From Persicaria tinctoria (lineage: Eukaryota > Streptophyta > Magnoliopsida > Caryophyllales > Polygonaceae): a DNA stretch of 64,000 bases. The notes below the pieces were generated by a model. It saw only the letters and a list, made by a program, of their open reading frames with translations. It was not told the origin of the DNA and searched no databases. A program made the translations under genes and the position numbers. The stretch is from contig JBANSL010000001.1 in NCBI GenBank assembly GCA_037127255.1, forward strand, positions 40,787,001-40,851,000, written 5' to 3'. Below, one piece after another: positions 1-11,332 of this stretch; the stretch's first letter is position 1, and each line of letters starts with the position of its first letter.

Positions 1-412
1 ACAGAGATCAAGAGCAACCAGGGAACCGACCAGAATACCCTCAACAGATCCGAGAAAGGGGCAGTGGCCGGAGATGGCGCGGAGGTCCCCAAAATAGGTT
101 CCCACCAATGGAGGGGTCAGTAAATCAAGCACCTAGGGACCAAGCCAAGCCTAAAAGATGTAGGGCAAATCAAATTTCGGAGCCAGAAGGCTTCATCAAC
201 ACTCTGGCAAGAGGACCATCCATTTCAGGGTCTAGTAACCAAGAAAGAAAAAGCTATGAGCCAGAAGAAAAACAACCTTCTTCCACGGCAAGTCAAAGAT
301 TAGCACAACTGCCCCATACCGAAGTAGTGTTCTCCGGGAGAGATGCCAATGAGGTTCGAATGCCACACTTGGACCCGTTGGTAATACACGCTCAGATCGC
401 TACTAATAATGT
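1..412 (+). pseudogene. Ty3/gypsy gag-protease junction remnant (Tat-like)
   Basis: An open frame from 108 to 425 ends in a run resembling the plant Ty3/gypsy gag-protease junction: acidic VVFSGRDANEV, then a PHLDPLVIHAQIA stretch. In Tat/Ogre/Retand-type elements this is followed by the protease active site, but here the similarity stops near base 410 and the frame closes at 423-425. Upstream bases 1-107 carry the same low-complexity, Gln/Arg-rich character in broken frames. The window edge cuts the left side. Family placement rests on motif recognition only. It is a truncated, non-functional scrap next to the LTR-like sequence that follows. Confidence 0.6.
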
Positions 413-764
413 ATATTTCATATAGGCATTATAGGTATTTCTTATTGCATTTAGATAGGAGTTTTGCATATGTTTGAGTCTATTTTCATATATCTCTTGT
501 GAAGTATTCGAGTTCGGAATCTACGCCTTTCTAGTGTTTATTCTGCAGAGTTACATTCCGACCTTGGATGGGATCTTGGAAGAGCTTAAGAGACATGTTT
601 TGGAGCATATGGAGGCTGAGGAATAGGCTAGAGAGGAGCAAGGAAGCACAACATTGAAGACAACCAAGGAAAAGAGGAAATTCTGTCACTGAGATAGCGG
701 CGCCCGCTGTGCTTAAGGTGGCACCCGCCGTGGGCCGATTTCCAGCAGTTGCGATTTCGGATCC

Positions 765-962
765 GAAGATTCTATTTCCTATTATTATACTATTATATTC
801 CTAGGGTTTTGCCGACTTCTTATGAGTCTTTATTAGGTTATTTCCATTATTTTCCGAGAGAGGAAGAGGAATTGTGAGACTATGAACACAATTAGAGAGA
901 GAGAGAGAGAGAGAGAGAGGAAGATTCTATTTCCTATTATTATACTATTATATTCCTAGGGT
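765..962. repeat. 43-bp direct repeat around a (GA)n tract
   Basis: The same 43 bases, starting GAAGATTCTATTTCC and ending TTCCTAGGGT, occur at 765-807 and 920-962. The second copy begins directly at the end of a (GA)n microsatellite (about 894-919). The arrangement looks like local slippage or a small tandem duplication, not an insertion footprint. Confidence 0.85.
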
Positions 963-1110
963 CTGTGATTCAAAGACATGTTTGTTTAGATTGTAAGGAT
1001 TTGATTCTATTTAGTTATTGATATTCATATTTATCATCTTGTGCTTATTGATTATATTTGTGTTCCTTTCTATGATTGATCACCATGCTAGGAATTGCAT
1101 CTTAGCTATG

Positions 1111-1505
1111 TGAGATATGGAAAATCCCGTCATCATAGCACAAGGGCGTTCTGGTCTTTTACCAATAAATTCGAGTATTCAATACCACATTGATGCAGTC
1201 GTTTCGCATATTGATTACAATAGCGGTGTTGTGCATTAAGAGCGTTGACCGAATTAAATACGGCAACAGTTTTTTTTATTTAATATCGTAACAGTTTCTT
1301 CTATTTAATACTCGACTAGTATAAATAAGAAGAGATAGATTCATATTGGATGGGCAATGACTGACTTGAGCGTCGGAGTCTCCTCCGGAGGATACAAGCC
1401 CCATCCGACCTCGTTTGTTCTTGTTTTGCAGGCTACGGTTCGGGTGGGGTCGATGGTTAAGATCGATCTCCTTCAACCACTATGATGCAGGTTTTATGCA
1501 TCACA
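1111..1505 (+). repeat. 5' LTR of the 1111-4831 element
   Basis: Begins TGAGATATGG and ends GCATCACA. It is about 395 bp, 4 bp longer than its partner near position 1154. A TATAAATA box at 1320-1327 is the likely promoter core. Confidence 0.9.
1320..1327 (+). promoter_or_regulatory. TATA box in 5' LTR
   Basis: TATAAATA inside the LTR, conserved in the partner LTR. Its position fits an LTR U3 promoter. Confidence 0.55.
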
Positions 1506-1507
1506 AT

Positions 1508-1525
1508 TAGCGCCGTCCGTGGGGA
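1508..1525 (+). other. Primer-binding site, TGGCGCC type
   Basis: TAGCGCCGTCCGTGGGGA starts two bases after the LTR end. It is a variant of the TGGCGCCGTTGCCGGGGA site that plant gypsy elements use with tRNA-Asp. Confidence 0.7.
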
Positions 1526-3378
1526 TTCGATCAAAAAGCTATGCGATCGAAGTTCCTGGTGAAGATGAATCATGGGATCTGATTAAGCACGTACGACATT
1601 GGAAGGGAAGCCGTTGGAGTTATATATCGTCGGAGTCCTTCTCCGTCAACGCCTTCTGATCCGTGATCATCACGGTTGATTGGACCTCCATGTGCTCTTA
1701 TCCCGACGTTACGCTCAGATCTGAATCCCAGATCTTCCTCCTCCATTGATGGTCATGGCTGGAACCAGCGTACGACCCCCCGCTTGGATCTCTCCCTTGG
1801 TACGGATATGAACCGGCGCCTTGCCAATGGTGCTTGAGAAGATACGCAATTGGCTGCATCGCCTAATCCGATTATTCCCCGATGGTTTCACAACCCTAGC
1901 TGCATCGGCGACTATGCTTAATTGCCGCTTTGTCATCTTTGTTTCGATCCGACGCAGCCCCATCGTGATGACTCGGTGTTGGGACGATCGTCACCCACCG
2001 AAAACAATCATATATGTTTGATCTTGATGCGCCTGGTCGCTCATCTACTCATCTCAATAGGGACACACCTCATATCCGTCGTCGAGGGGCACACCGAATT
2101 TATTGCTTATCGGATGGCCCTCCTTGATCTCTCGAGAGCCGCTGCACCCACCGGCATTCTCTATTGCCAGGCCGCATCCGAGGCTCATCGGCACAATCTT
2201 TTGAGCCCTATGGATTTATGTGTTGCCTCACTGATCATTATCAACAACGATTCTTCTGAGCCCTATGCATATTCAACTTTCTTCATGTCCTTTGAAGTCT
2301 ATGATTAATTTGTAAAGACTTGATTAATTGTAATTCTAAATCTGCCTAGTGGCCAAATTGATCAATGTGAACTGTAGCTCCGTTTGTCTTGAAGAGCTTG
2401 ATGAAGTTACCTATGTGATGTAATTTGATTATGAACTCTTTTGGCTTGCGTAATTAATTAAGAGGATAATATTTGTAGTAGATTCTTGAGAACATATTAG
2501 TCAAAAGTGAGACTTGCTGCTAAGACAAGTTTTTGCCTTTTTGGAGTTTATACTTGCTGGATTACATGTTATCACGTACTCTTTCCACCCTCTAATGATT
2601 AGTTGAGCTAGAAGCCGAATTGGACTCATATTTTATGCTCAATATCTGATATGTGTGACCATCAACTTTTATACTGATTATTAGTGTTGCTTAGTTTCAA
2701 GAGTTGAGTGCACGAATATTGTGTATCTGCCTTGCTTTCATCTCACATGCTAATTTATCCTTCTATAGTGTCATTTAATCCTCTATATATACTTTTACCT
2801 TGCAAAGCATGAATGAGTTTGAATTGAGTTGATCATTACTCTCGTTGTTTTGATTGTGGGGTGTGCTTTTTGCTTTGTTTTCGTTTTCTCTGCTTGCGCT
2901 GTACTCCTGAATAGGTGTTTACAAAGGAAGTATGAGCAACAATTGTTGAGTGTACTCCCCGAGGAAAGCATGGATTCTAATCTCACAACTGATGTCGGGG
3001 CAAGAGTCAATATTGCATAGTACACTGGGGCAACTAAAATGATTCGAGGCATTGAGAGCTATAAAAAAGCAACAGGCAAGTTGGAGGTTTGATATTTTGC
3101 CCAAAGTCAGCTCCTAGCCAGGTCAAGAATGACACTACAGCGAAATCGGGAATAATTAAGGCCACCAAGAATCCTATTACTCAAGCAAGGAATTCGTGAG
3201 CTAAGTTTTCTATTCCCCTTACTTGTGAAGAATTTCTTAATTGGTTATTAACATTCTTCTAAAAAATGTTTATTGAAAGATGAATGTGTAGTTCTAAGCT
3301 AGATTTTTAGCCTACTACTTCTCCACAAAAATATACAGATTATGTGTAAGGGCATACAACAACTCAAGAAAGTGAAGA
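1526..3378 (+). other. Non-coding interior of the 1111-4831 element
   Basis: About 1.85 kb with only short unrelated open frames, the longest 128 codons at 1922-2308. None shows a zinc knuckle, an aspartic protease triad, RT or integrase motifs. I see no recognisable gene. Confidence 0.6.
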
Positions 3379-4318
3379 TCGCCACTTATGGCCAAGCAAA
3401 TGCCAGTAAAGGCAGAAGAATCGCCACTTAAGGCCAACGAAATCGCCACTTACGGCCAATCCGATTCACCACTTAAGGCCAACGAAATCGCCACTTATGG
3501 CCAATCCGAATCGCCACTTAACGCCAACAAAATCGCCACTTACGGCCAATCCGAATCGCCACTTAAGGCCAATGAAATCGCCACTTATGGCCAATTCGAA
3601 TCGCCACTTAAGGCCAATGAAATCGCCACTTACGGCCAATCCGAATCGCCACTTACGGCCAATCCAAATCGCCACTTAAGGCCAATGAAATCGCCACTTA
3701 CGGCCAATCCGAATCGCCACTTAAGGCCAACGAAATCGCCACTTACGGCCAATCCGGATCGCCACTTAAGGCCAACGGAATCGCCACTTACGGCCAGTCC
3801 GAATCGCCAATTAAGGCCAACGAAATCGCCACTTACGGCCAATCCGAATCGCCACTTAACGCCAACAAAATCGCCACTTACGGCCAATCCGAATCACCAC
3901 TTAAGGCCAACGAAATCGCCACTTACGGCCAATTCGAATCGCCACTTAAGGCCAACGAAATCGCCACTTATGGCCAATTCGAATCGCCACTTAAGGACAA
4001 TGAAATCGCCACTTACGGCCAATCCGAATCGCCACTTACGGCCAATCCAAATCGCCACTTAAGGCCAATGAAATCGCCACTTACGGCCAATCCGAATCGC
4101 CACTTAAGGCCAACGAAATCGCCACTTACGGCCAATCCGAATCGCCACTTAAGGCCAACGGAATCGCCACTTACGGCCAGTCCGAATCGCCAATTAAGTG
4201 CAACGAAATCGCCACTTACGGCCAATCTGAATCGCCACTTAAGGCCAACGAAATCGCCACTTACGACCAGTCCGAATCGCCACTTACGACCACACCGAAT
4301 CGCCACTTACGGCCAATA
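3379..4318 (+). repeat. Minisatellite: alternating 22/23-bp units, 45-bp dimer, 383-bp higher-order repeat
   Basis: About 0.94 kb of tandem units built on TCGCCACTTACGGCC / TCGCCACTTAAGGCC alternate to give a 45-bp dimer, roughly 21 copies. Shared variants recur 383 bp apart: AATCCAAATC at 3661 and 4044, CCAGTCC at 3794 and 4177, CCAATTCGAA at 3591 and 3974. This indicates a segmental duplication of about 8.5 dimers. Because 45 is a multiple of three, long open frames appear on both strands; I treat these as artefacts. The array sits just before the polypurine tract. Confidence 0.92.
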
Positions 4319-4417
4319 GCCAACTACGGATCAAGTGACTAACGTTACGAAAAAATCATCGTTCACTCGATAAACTTCGCCATTTACTTTTTTCGGCTTC
4401 CTTCATCATCGAGACAT

Positions 4418-4439
4418 GAAGAAGAAACCCGAGGGGCAA
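4418..4439 (+). other. Polypurine tract of the 1111-4831 element
   Basis: A purine-rich run (GAAGAAGAAACCCGAGGGGC...) sits immediately before the 3' LTR, where plus-strand DNA synthesis would be primed. Confidence 0.75.
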
Positions 4440-4440
4440 T

Positions 4441-4831
4441 TGAGATATGGAAAATCCCGTCATCATAGCACAAGGGCGTTCTGGTTACCAATAAATTTGA
4501 GTATTCAATACGACATTGATGTAGCCGTTTCGCCTATTGATTACAATAGCGGTTTCGTGCATTAAGAGCGTTGACCGAATTAAATACGATAACAGTTTCT
4601 TTATTTAATATCGTAACGGTTTCTTTTATTTAATACTCGACTAGTATAAATAAGATGAGATAGATTCATATTGGATGGGCAATGTCTGACTTGAGCGTCG
4701 GAGTCTCCTCCGGGGGAGACATGCCCCGCCCTGACCTCGTTTGTTCTTGTTTTGCAGGCTACGGTTCGGGTGAGGTCGATGGTCAAGATCGATCTCCTTC
4801 AACCACTATGATGCAGGTTTTATGCATCACA
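4441..4831 (+). repeat. 3' LTR of the 1111-4831 element
   Basis: Partner of 1111-1505, with the same termini and promoter. It is followed by the CTATG duplication at 4832-4836. Confidence 0.9.
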
Positions 4832-5462
4832 CTATGAATTCGTTGTTGTATTCTTGATAGCAAACGAAGGGATTGAAGTAGTGATATTTCTTTATCTTTG
4901 TAGTGGATGATTTCAGTTGATCTATGTTAAGGATGTGTCGATTATGGTTGATTTAGGGTTGTTCCGGTTTGTCTTAATTGCATTGAATCAATATGCCAAT
5001 TTGTCTAATTACTTGAATCCTTAATGCTATTCTTTAGTGATATTAAATAAGGTGATTATATCCCTACAGATCTCTCAACTTTAGTCAAGTAGACATATGT
5101 TTATGAGTAATTGATGGATCAATCCTAGGACCATGAATCTCAACCATTGTTAGAGAATTACAGGTGAAATATCTTCTCTATCTTATTATCAATTTACTGT
5201 GCAATCATAATGTTAGTTACTTTAAATCTTGGTTATTTGTCATAAATCATTGTTTGGTCATAAGAGTTCTTGTTAAGAGTTATTGGATAGTAAATCGCTT
5301 CTCCATGTGGGTTCGACTCTGGACTTAATTGCTATACTAGTAGTTATTTGGTTTATCAAGTGATTGATTTGCTAATCTATTGGTTTTTTGTTTAAGTTTG
5401 GATTTTATTACTATTTGGCAAAGGGCGAAAGTGCCAACGACGTTCGTCCCGCACAAAATTCT

Positions 5463-5480
5463 TGGCGCCATTGCTAGGGA
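5463..5480 (+). other. Degenerate primer-binding site after the old LTR
   Basis: TGGCGCCATTGCTAGGGA matches the TGGCGCCGTTGCCGGGGA consensus apart from a few changes and lies just downstream of the LTR end. It marks the junction of LTR and interior. Confidence 0.7.
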
Positions 5481-6434
5481 GGAGAAAGGAGTTTGCTTTT
5501 CTTTATCTCTTTCATTAATTCTTTCTTTTTGTTTTTGTTTTCATTTTTTCTTTAAGTCTTTTGTGTCCTTGTATGATTCAAACCAGATCTTCTAATTCAT
5601 TGCCTTTGTTTTGTAATTAATTCATTTCTCTGTTGGAACGATCCAAGTCCAGGTGGCCCAGCTTACGTCCCTTTCAAGGATGCAATGTAAATGATTTATG
5701 ATACTATGTACATCAAGCTCTATAGATATTTTTTTTAAAATTTTGCTGACGTCTTTGTGCTATGGCCGCTCAAGTTGAATGCGTATATCCAACCATTTCA
5801 TGATTATTATTATATGAGTATATGGCCCATTCATCATTAAATCTCTCTTTTATCTCACACCAAACCCTTAATGAAGGTGTAAAGATTGTAATATTATGAG
5901 TAGTAGTGTCATTTATCATTCTTTTGTAGGACCTCGATTATTGGATACACAGCTCTCTAACGATCTATAATGGAAGATGTAGGCGTTGGGTGCAAATCAA
6001 AGAAGTGCAACTAATCTTGGAGGTGGTCACCCTCAAATAGTTGAAGGCATACGTGTTCGAACACCCAGGGAAATGTTTTTTGTAATGCACGATCCTTGAG
6101 TTTTTGTATTTATTAATATGCTATATGTTGTAATATTTATTTTGATACACATTCATACATATTCAAAAACTAAATTTTAGCTATTATCTTTCCAAAAGTT
6201 TGACTTTATCTCCTTGTGATAAATTTGCAGTTTGATGGGCCAATATCTCAATTGTGTCTAGCTTCAAACCATTTATTGACATCCCGTTCAAATATGACAA
6301 TTTTATATGAATATATTTCACATCTTTTAAAATTATTTTTCATACAGTGGTAATTCACGATGTGATTCAATTTTTTAAACATTCTTATACTAAAAGTATA
6401 TTCATATTCTTTTTCCATCATCTTTTTATATTTT
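5481..6434. other. AT-rich sequence without recognised genes
   Basis: Pyrimidine- and AT-rich sequence, presumably the decayed interior of the gypsy element whose primer site is at 5463-5480. I see no coding motif, structural RNA or second LTR. Confidence 0.4.
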
Positions 6435-6487
6435 TTTTCAATGACGAGGAACCCACCTTTGGTGGCAAACCTCGACCCACTAGTAAG
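6435..6487 (-). mobile_element. 3' part of a SINE split by a copia insertion
   Basis: On the minus strand this is the tail of the SINE whose head lies at 12227-12347. It ends in a short A-run (about 6430-6440 read on the minus strand). The GTAAG at 6483-6487 is one half of the copia target-site duplication, so the two SINE pieces were contiguous before that insertion. Confidence 0.55.
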
Positions 6488-7033
6488 TGTAGTGGGTTTA
6501 CAGACACAAACACAAAGAAACAACGAAGAGAGCAATGGATTGAACCGAGAAAGCGTTTTACAACCAAATCAAAAGACAAATGAAGAAAGTAAAACGACGA
6601 TCAGTTAGCCTCAACTAGGACACCAGTCACCAAGGCTAGGACCAGAAGGGCAACGAAGCTACCAATCTCTCAGCTCAAGTGTTTCTTTCAGTGTGTTTGG
6701 ATGGAAGGGAGCTCGTTCAACGCTCACTAAGCAGCTAGGATGAAGAAACCCTAGAAATCGCCATAGGAGACAAGAACGGAGCAACAGTAACCCTAACAGC
6801 TCTCTCGATGAATTTAGGGTTTTAGAAACCCTTAAATATCATAGTCCTCAGCTGAGCTTCATTGCCAGCTAATGGAAAGCCTGGAACATGTGCAACCGAG
6901 TGGGCTCAAAGCCCATGGGCTTCTGAGATCACAGATTGGGTCAAGGCCCAAATCTATAATACAATCAGAAACTTATGCACACATTTATACCGACACTTAG
7001 AATTAAAACACAAGCTAAGAGATGAGCTTTACA
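6488..7033 (-). repeat. 3' LTR of the copia element
   Basis: 546 bp. Read on the minus strand it begins TGTAAAGCTC and ends CCCACTACA. A TATAAATG box on the minus strand lies at 6982-6989. It carries a segment of about 54 bp (around 6927-6980) absent from its partner. Confidence 0.92.
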
Positions 7034-7044
7034 ATTTCCCTCCT
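7034..7044 (-). other. Polypurine tract of the copia element
   Basis: AGGAGGGAAAT on the minus strand directly precedes the 3' LTR. Confidence 0.8.
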
Positions 7045-7141
7045 AATTCTAAGTTTACACATATCGTAAAACATCCTTGTTGAAGTGTGAACTGGGTTTA
7101 CTCCTTTATCTATCATCGGCTATTTCATACCCTTCTCAGCA

Positions 7142-8972
7142 TCAGTTGGTCTTGATCACGTGTAGGAACTCCCTACAAAAGAGAAACTTATCAGTGGTCA
7201 CGATCTTAGTACCAAAGTCTGCAGGATTAAGTTTTCCATCAATGTTCTTAACAATGAGAAGATTTTTGGATACCAACACACGTATGAAGGGGTAACGAAC
7301 ATCAATGTGCTTAGTCCTCTCATGATAGACAGGATATTTGCACAAGTAAAGTGCACTCTGACTATCCATATGCAACACAGACTTATAGTTCTTTCTATTT
7401 ACCTCATTCAAAATACTTTGGAGCCAAATTGCTTCCTTAGAAGCTTCAGTTGCAGCAATGTACTCAGCCTCTGTAGAGGACAGAGCTACAATTGGCTGCA
7501 ACTGTGCCTTCCAAGAAATGCAATTGCCACACCAAGTATAAAAGAAGGAGGTAGTAGATTTCCTATTATCCTTATTGCCAGCATAGTCAGAATCCACATA
7601 ACCATACAGCTCAGTAGGTAAAGTATGCAAACCATAAACCAAACCAATATCAAGTGTTCCAGCAATATATCTCAAAAGAAACTTCATGGCCACCCAATGT
7701 TTCTTAGCTGGGTTTGACATGTGCCTGCTCAAAACACTCACAGCAAAAGCAAGGTCAGGTCTTGTACAGATCATAGCATACATAATAGAACCAACAACTA
7801 CATCATAAGGAACAGATCTCATATAGTCTTCCTCTTCCTTACTCAGGGGTTCCTTGACCTTTGTGAGGTCAAGATGTCCACCTAGAGGTGTAGGAGCAGG
7901 CTTGACATTGGAGACCTTGAACCTATCAAGGACCTTTAGCAGATAGTCCTTCTGAGACAAAAGGATCTGATGTTTAGATCTATCTCTAGAGATTTTAATT
8001 CCAAGAATTTTCTGAGCAGGGCCCAGATCCTTCATGTCAAAAAATCTCTTAAGTGAATCCTTAACATTAGATACTTTTGCTCTAGACTTGCAGATAATTA
8101 GGATATCATCCACATACAGCAAGATATATAAGGGGGATTCAGACTTCAAATGCAGGAAATACAAGCAAGGATCATAGCTGCTCATTTTAAAGCCAAGTTT
8201 AAGCATGCAGGTGTCAAATTTTTTATTCCACTGCCTAGGAGATTGCTTCAGACCATAAAGCGATTTTTTTAAGCAAGCACACATGATCAGGTTTAGATTT
8301 ATCCTCAAAACCCTTAGGTTGTCTCATATAAATAATCTCATCAAGGTCACCATGCAAAAAGGCAGTTTTCACATCCATTTGATCAATCTCATAATCATAA
8401 ACAGCAGCAAGAGCAAGCAATAATCTCAACGTCTTGTATTTAACAAAAGGAGCAAAGATGTCATTATAATCAACCCCTTCCTTTTGGGTGAAACCCTTAG
8501 CTACCAACCTAGCTTTATAGCTTGGTTGGCCACCAGGGTGCACACCATTTTTGAGTTTATAAACCCATTTACAACCAATAAGTCTGGCCCCTTTGGGCTT
8601 AGGAACAAGTTCCCATGTCTTATTGGTTGTCATGGAGTTTATCTCTTCTTTCATAACAAGCATCCATTTATCAGCATGAGTACAATTCACAGCATGTTCA
8701 AACAACTCAGGGGTATATGCATCAACAACCTCAGCAATCATGAAAGCAAACTCAATTTCATTGTCAAAATATTTCCTATTAGGTATTCTGACTCTAGGTG
8801 ATCTGTCTCTTGTTAACTGATAATTGGTCAAGTTAGGAGCTTCATCAAAAGGTTCATTTTCATGCACAGATTCAGAATCAGAAACATCAGACAAAGCATC
8901 AATGAACTCAGCAGATTCATGTTCAGACATAGAATCATAATCAGATGAAGAGTTAGACAGAGAGTTATGCAT
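7142..8972 (-). pseudogene. copia reverse transcriptase and RNase H
   Basis: The first part (8972-8235) opens with an acidic, Ser-rich linker, then the RT thumb/finger region with GCKWVYKLK, KARLVAKGFTQ and MDVKTAFLHGDL. The frame shifts by one base in a run of seven T (8264-8270, A on the coding strand). It continues at 8308-7142 with SLYGLKQSPRQW, the catalytic YVDDIL box, then RNase H with YGYVDSDYAG, ALSSTEAEY and the C-terminal HIDVRYPFIR. All canonical RT and RNase H motifs are present, so one homopolymer length change is the only break inside the domain pair. A second shift upstream (about 8984) separates the linker from integrase. Confidence 0.93.
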
Positions 8973-9067
8973 GTCACCATGTTTTCAGAAGAAGAAGATG
9001 AGAGAGAAGAGTTGCTTACCCCCCCACCTGATTGGTGAGGGCTGTCTTCAGTACTTGCAGGAGCATT

Positions 9068-10370
9068 TTAATGCTCAGCAATGGTGCTGCCAATAGGGAT
9101 GCCAATATCAAACTCATCATCAAGGTGTTCTTGGTGAGTTTCTGGATCATAGAACTGACCAGAGGTACCTAGATTCTCAACAATCTTGTCAGATAATTGT
9201 TTGAAATGAAATTCAGTTTCTATGAACTTGACATCTCTGCTAAGAATTACTTTGTACCCTCCTGGTTGGATAACAAGTAATTTATAGCCTTTGACCCCTT
9301 CAGGATAGCCTATCATGACACATTTGAGTGACCTTGGTTGCAACTTACCTATGCTCTGATGAGCATAGACAGTGCATCCAAAAGGTCTCAAATGAGACAA
9401 GTTTGGCTTTGTTCCATGCCACAATTCATAGGGGGTTTTAAACCCAATTGCAGCAGAAGGAGTTCTGTTGATCAGGTAAGCAGTAGTGGTGACTGCTTCC
9501 CCCCACAAAGATGGCTTCATGCCAGAGCTAATGAGTAGGCATCTTGCCTTTTCAAGCAAGGTCCTATTCATTCTCTCGGCTGTTCCATTCTGTTGGGGGT
9601 TACCTGGTGCTGTGAGATTCCTTTTCACACCATTTTTTAAGCAGAAATCATCAAATTCTTTGTTGCAAAACTCAAGCCCATTATCTGTTCTAAGACATCT
9701 CAGTTTAAAAGCAGTTTGACCCTCAGTTTTGGTTTTCCAAATCTTAAAAGCATCAAAGGTATCACTCTTAGCTTTTAGGATGCTCACCCAAACCTTCCTG
9801 GAATGGTGATCAATTAGTGAGAGAAAATACTTTCTCCCACCAATTGTATCAACCTGGGCAGGTCCCCATAGGTCTACATGAACATACTCCAAAGGCTTTT
9901 GAGCAATAAACTCTGATTTCTTAAAAGAAGATTTGGTTTGTTTTCCAAAAACACAATTTTCACAGTTTTTGTAAATCAGAGGGTTTGCTTTCAACTAAAC
10001 CTTGCTTGAACAAATGATGGAGGCCTTTGTTACCAATATGACCTAGTCTAGCATGCCACAACATAGTATCATGAACATTCATAGCAGTATGACATTCAGC
10101 AGACAGAGATGATGCACAGAGAACAGGATTTCCAACAATGTGATATAAGCCATTTCTATTAATACTTTTAATGAGGATTTTACCATTTCTGGAAACAGTT
10201 CTAATCCCCTTAGAAATATTAATATCCAGGCCAAGGTCATTAAACACAGATTCTGACAATAAATTCCTCTTAAGATCAGGCACCCACCTGACCTTTTGAA
10301 GAATTCTAATTTCCCCATCATGCATTTTAAAAGGAACATTACCAATGCGTCTGATATAAAGAGAAGACAT
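9068..10370 (-). pseudogene. copia GAG-pre-integrase and integrase
   Basis: The segment 10370-9960 carries the protease C-terminus and the pre-integrase motif LWHARLGHIGN. The zinc-binding His pair there is completed by CENCVFGKQ in the next frame (9994 onward), with a one-frame shift at an A-run near 9966. The integrase core has the three acidic residues in context: VHVDLWGP, RTDNGLEF and NGTAERMNRT. A C-terminal GKLQPRSLKCVMIGY motif follows, typical of copia integrases. An in-frame TAA at the end (about 9068-9070) separates it from the RT linker. Apart from these breaks the catalytic residues are intact. Confidence 0.93.
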
Positions 10371-10389
10371 ATCACCAAGTCTAACCTCC

Positions 10390-11332
10390 CCCCAGCAGAT
10401 TCATCAAGGAAATCAAACACATGCTTATGAGGAGTAACATGTAAAGTGCAACCAGAATCAAGCAGCCAGACATCAGAGGAATCATTAGAATCAATCATAA
10501 GCAGCTCATGAGAATAGAAAGGAGAATCAAGTACAGCAGTTGTTCCATTCTGCAATTTCTTTTCCTCATCATCTCTTTTCTTGTAACAGTCAGAGATGTA
10601 GTGGTTATTTCTTTTGCAGTATGTACAATGCTTCTTAGGAGGATCAGAAGAAGATGGTTTATCTTTCTCCTTATCTTTTTTCTTGTTCTTCTTTCTATTC
10701 TTAGAGGTTCCTTTGGTAAAAAGCACATCAGGTTTAGGATCAGATTTAGCAGATTTGTCACCTTTCATTTTAAACACTTTAATAACCTCATTCTTTTGAA
10801 TAATGGCCTCAACAATTCTTTTCTTAGTTAAAGTCTCATTACTGAACTGAATAACATCCTTAAACGTATCAAATTGGGAAGGCAAAGCATTCATGAGAAT
10901 AACAGCTTGGTGAGTATCACTAATCTTATCATCACAGCGTTCAAGTTCTTGTGTCATACGGAGAAATCTATCTAGATTATCATCAAGAGACATAGACACA
11001 TCCATTTTAAAATTAAAAATGTGACACAACAATGTTATTCTACTAGAAAGAGTTTTAACCTGATATAAGTCTTGTAAGGCCTTCCATAATAATATGGAGG
11101 TCTCACAGTGTACTACCTGTCTAGCAACTTCATCAGAGATCCTAATCATTATCTCACTGTGTGCGATTAGATCAAGCTCTTTCTTAGTAGCATCAGTGGC
11201 GTCGGCTGCGAAAGTGTCATTGTCAGCATTCCAGCACTTCTCTTTTATAAGAATCGCCTTCATTTTGACTTTCCACATGGCAAAGTCTGTTGTCCCATCA
11301 AAGGGTTTGATACGGTACGAGTTATCAGACAT
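10390..11332 (-). pseudogene. copia gag and protease
   Basis: The start codon at 11332 begins MSDNSYRIKPFDG, a typical copia gag N-terminus with the W of DFAMWKVKM. A CCHC zinc knuckle (CTYCKRNNHYISDC) lies near residues 245-258 after a Lys-rich stretch. The aspartic protease motif LLDSGCTLHV follows near residue 295. The true frame is lost at a run of six C on the plus strand (10388-10393); beyond it the translated tail no longer looks like protease, while the correct sequence continues in another frame. Gag would form the particle and bind RNA; protease would mature the polyprotein. Confidence 0.92.

Larger units (their letters stand above)
1111..4831 (+). mobile_element. Complete non-autonomous LTR retrotransposon with CTATG TSD
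   Basis: Two direct LTRs (1111-1505 and 4441-4831), both TGAGATATGG...GCATCACA, flank a 2.9-kb interior. A 5-bp target-site duplication, CTATG, lies at 1106-1110 and 4832-4836. The interior begins with a primer-binding site (1508-1525) and ends with a polypurine tract (4418-4439), so the element has every cis-signal for reverse transcription. No gag, protease, RT or integrase motif is seen in any frame, so it would depend on a partner element. The LTRs differ by roughly twenty substitutions plus small indels by eye, so the insertion is not recent. It resembles LARD/TRIM-class derivatives, intermediate in size. Confidence 0.9.
411..5458 (+). mobile_element. Old Athila-like LTR, split by a younger LTR element
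   Basis: About 700 bp (411-1110) and 620 bp (4837-5458) read as one old LTR once the 1111-4831 insertion is set aside. The right end, ...CGCACA near 5455, is followed after a few bases by a degenerate tRNA-Asp-type primer site (5463-5480), as in Athila-type gypsy elements. The segment at 690-740 (GGCGCCCGCTG, GGCACCCGCCG) resembles 43985-44035, the 3' region of another gypsy remnant, suggesting one family. The left boundary is approximate and no partner LTR was found. Confidence 0.5.

Noticed and set aside
1922..2308. 128-codon frame as a possible gag of the 1111-4831 element
   Set aside because: No zinc knuckle, no gag core residues and no similarity to the gag genes elsewhere in the window.
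3379..4318. CRISPR-like array or repeat-protein gene
   Set aside because: There are no unique spacers; units are contiguous and diverge gradually. Open frames on both strands follow from the 45-bp period being divisible by three.
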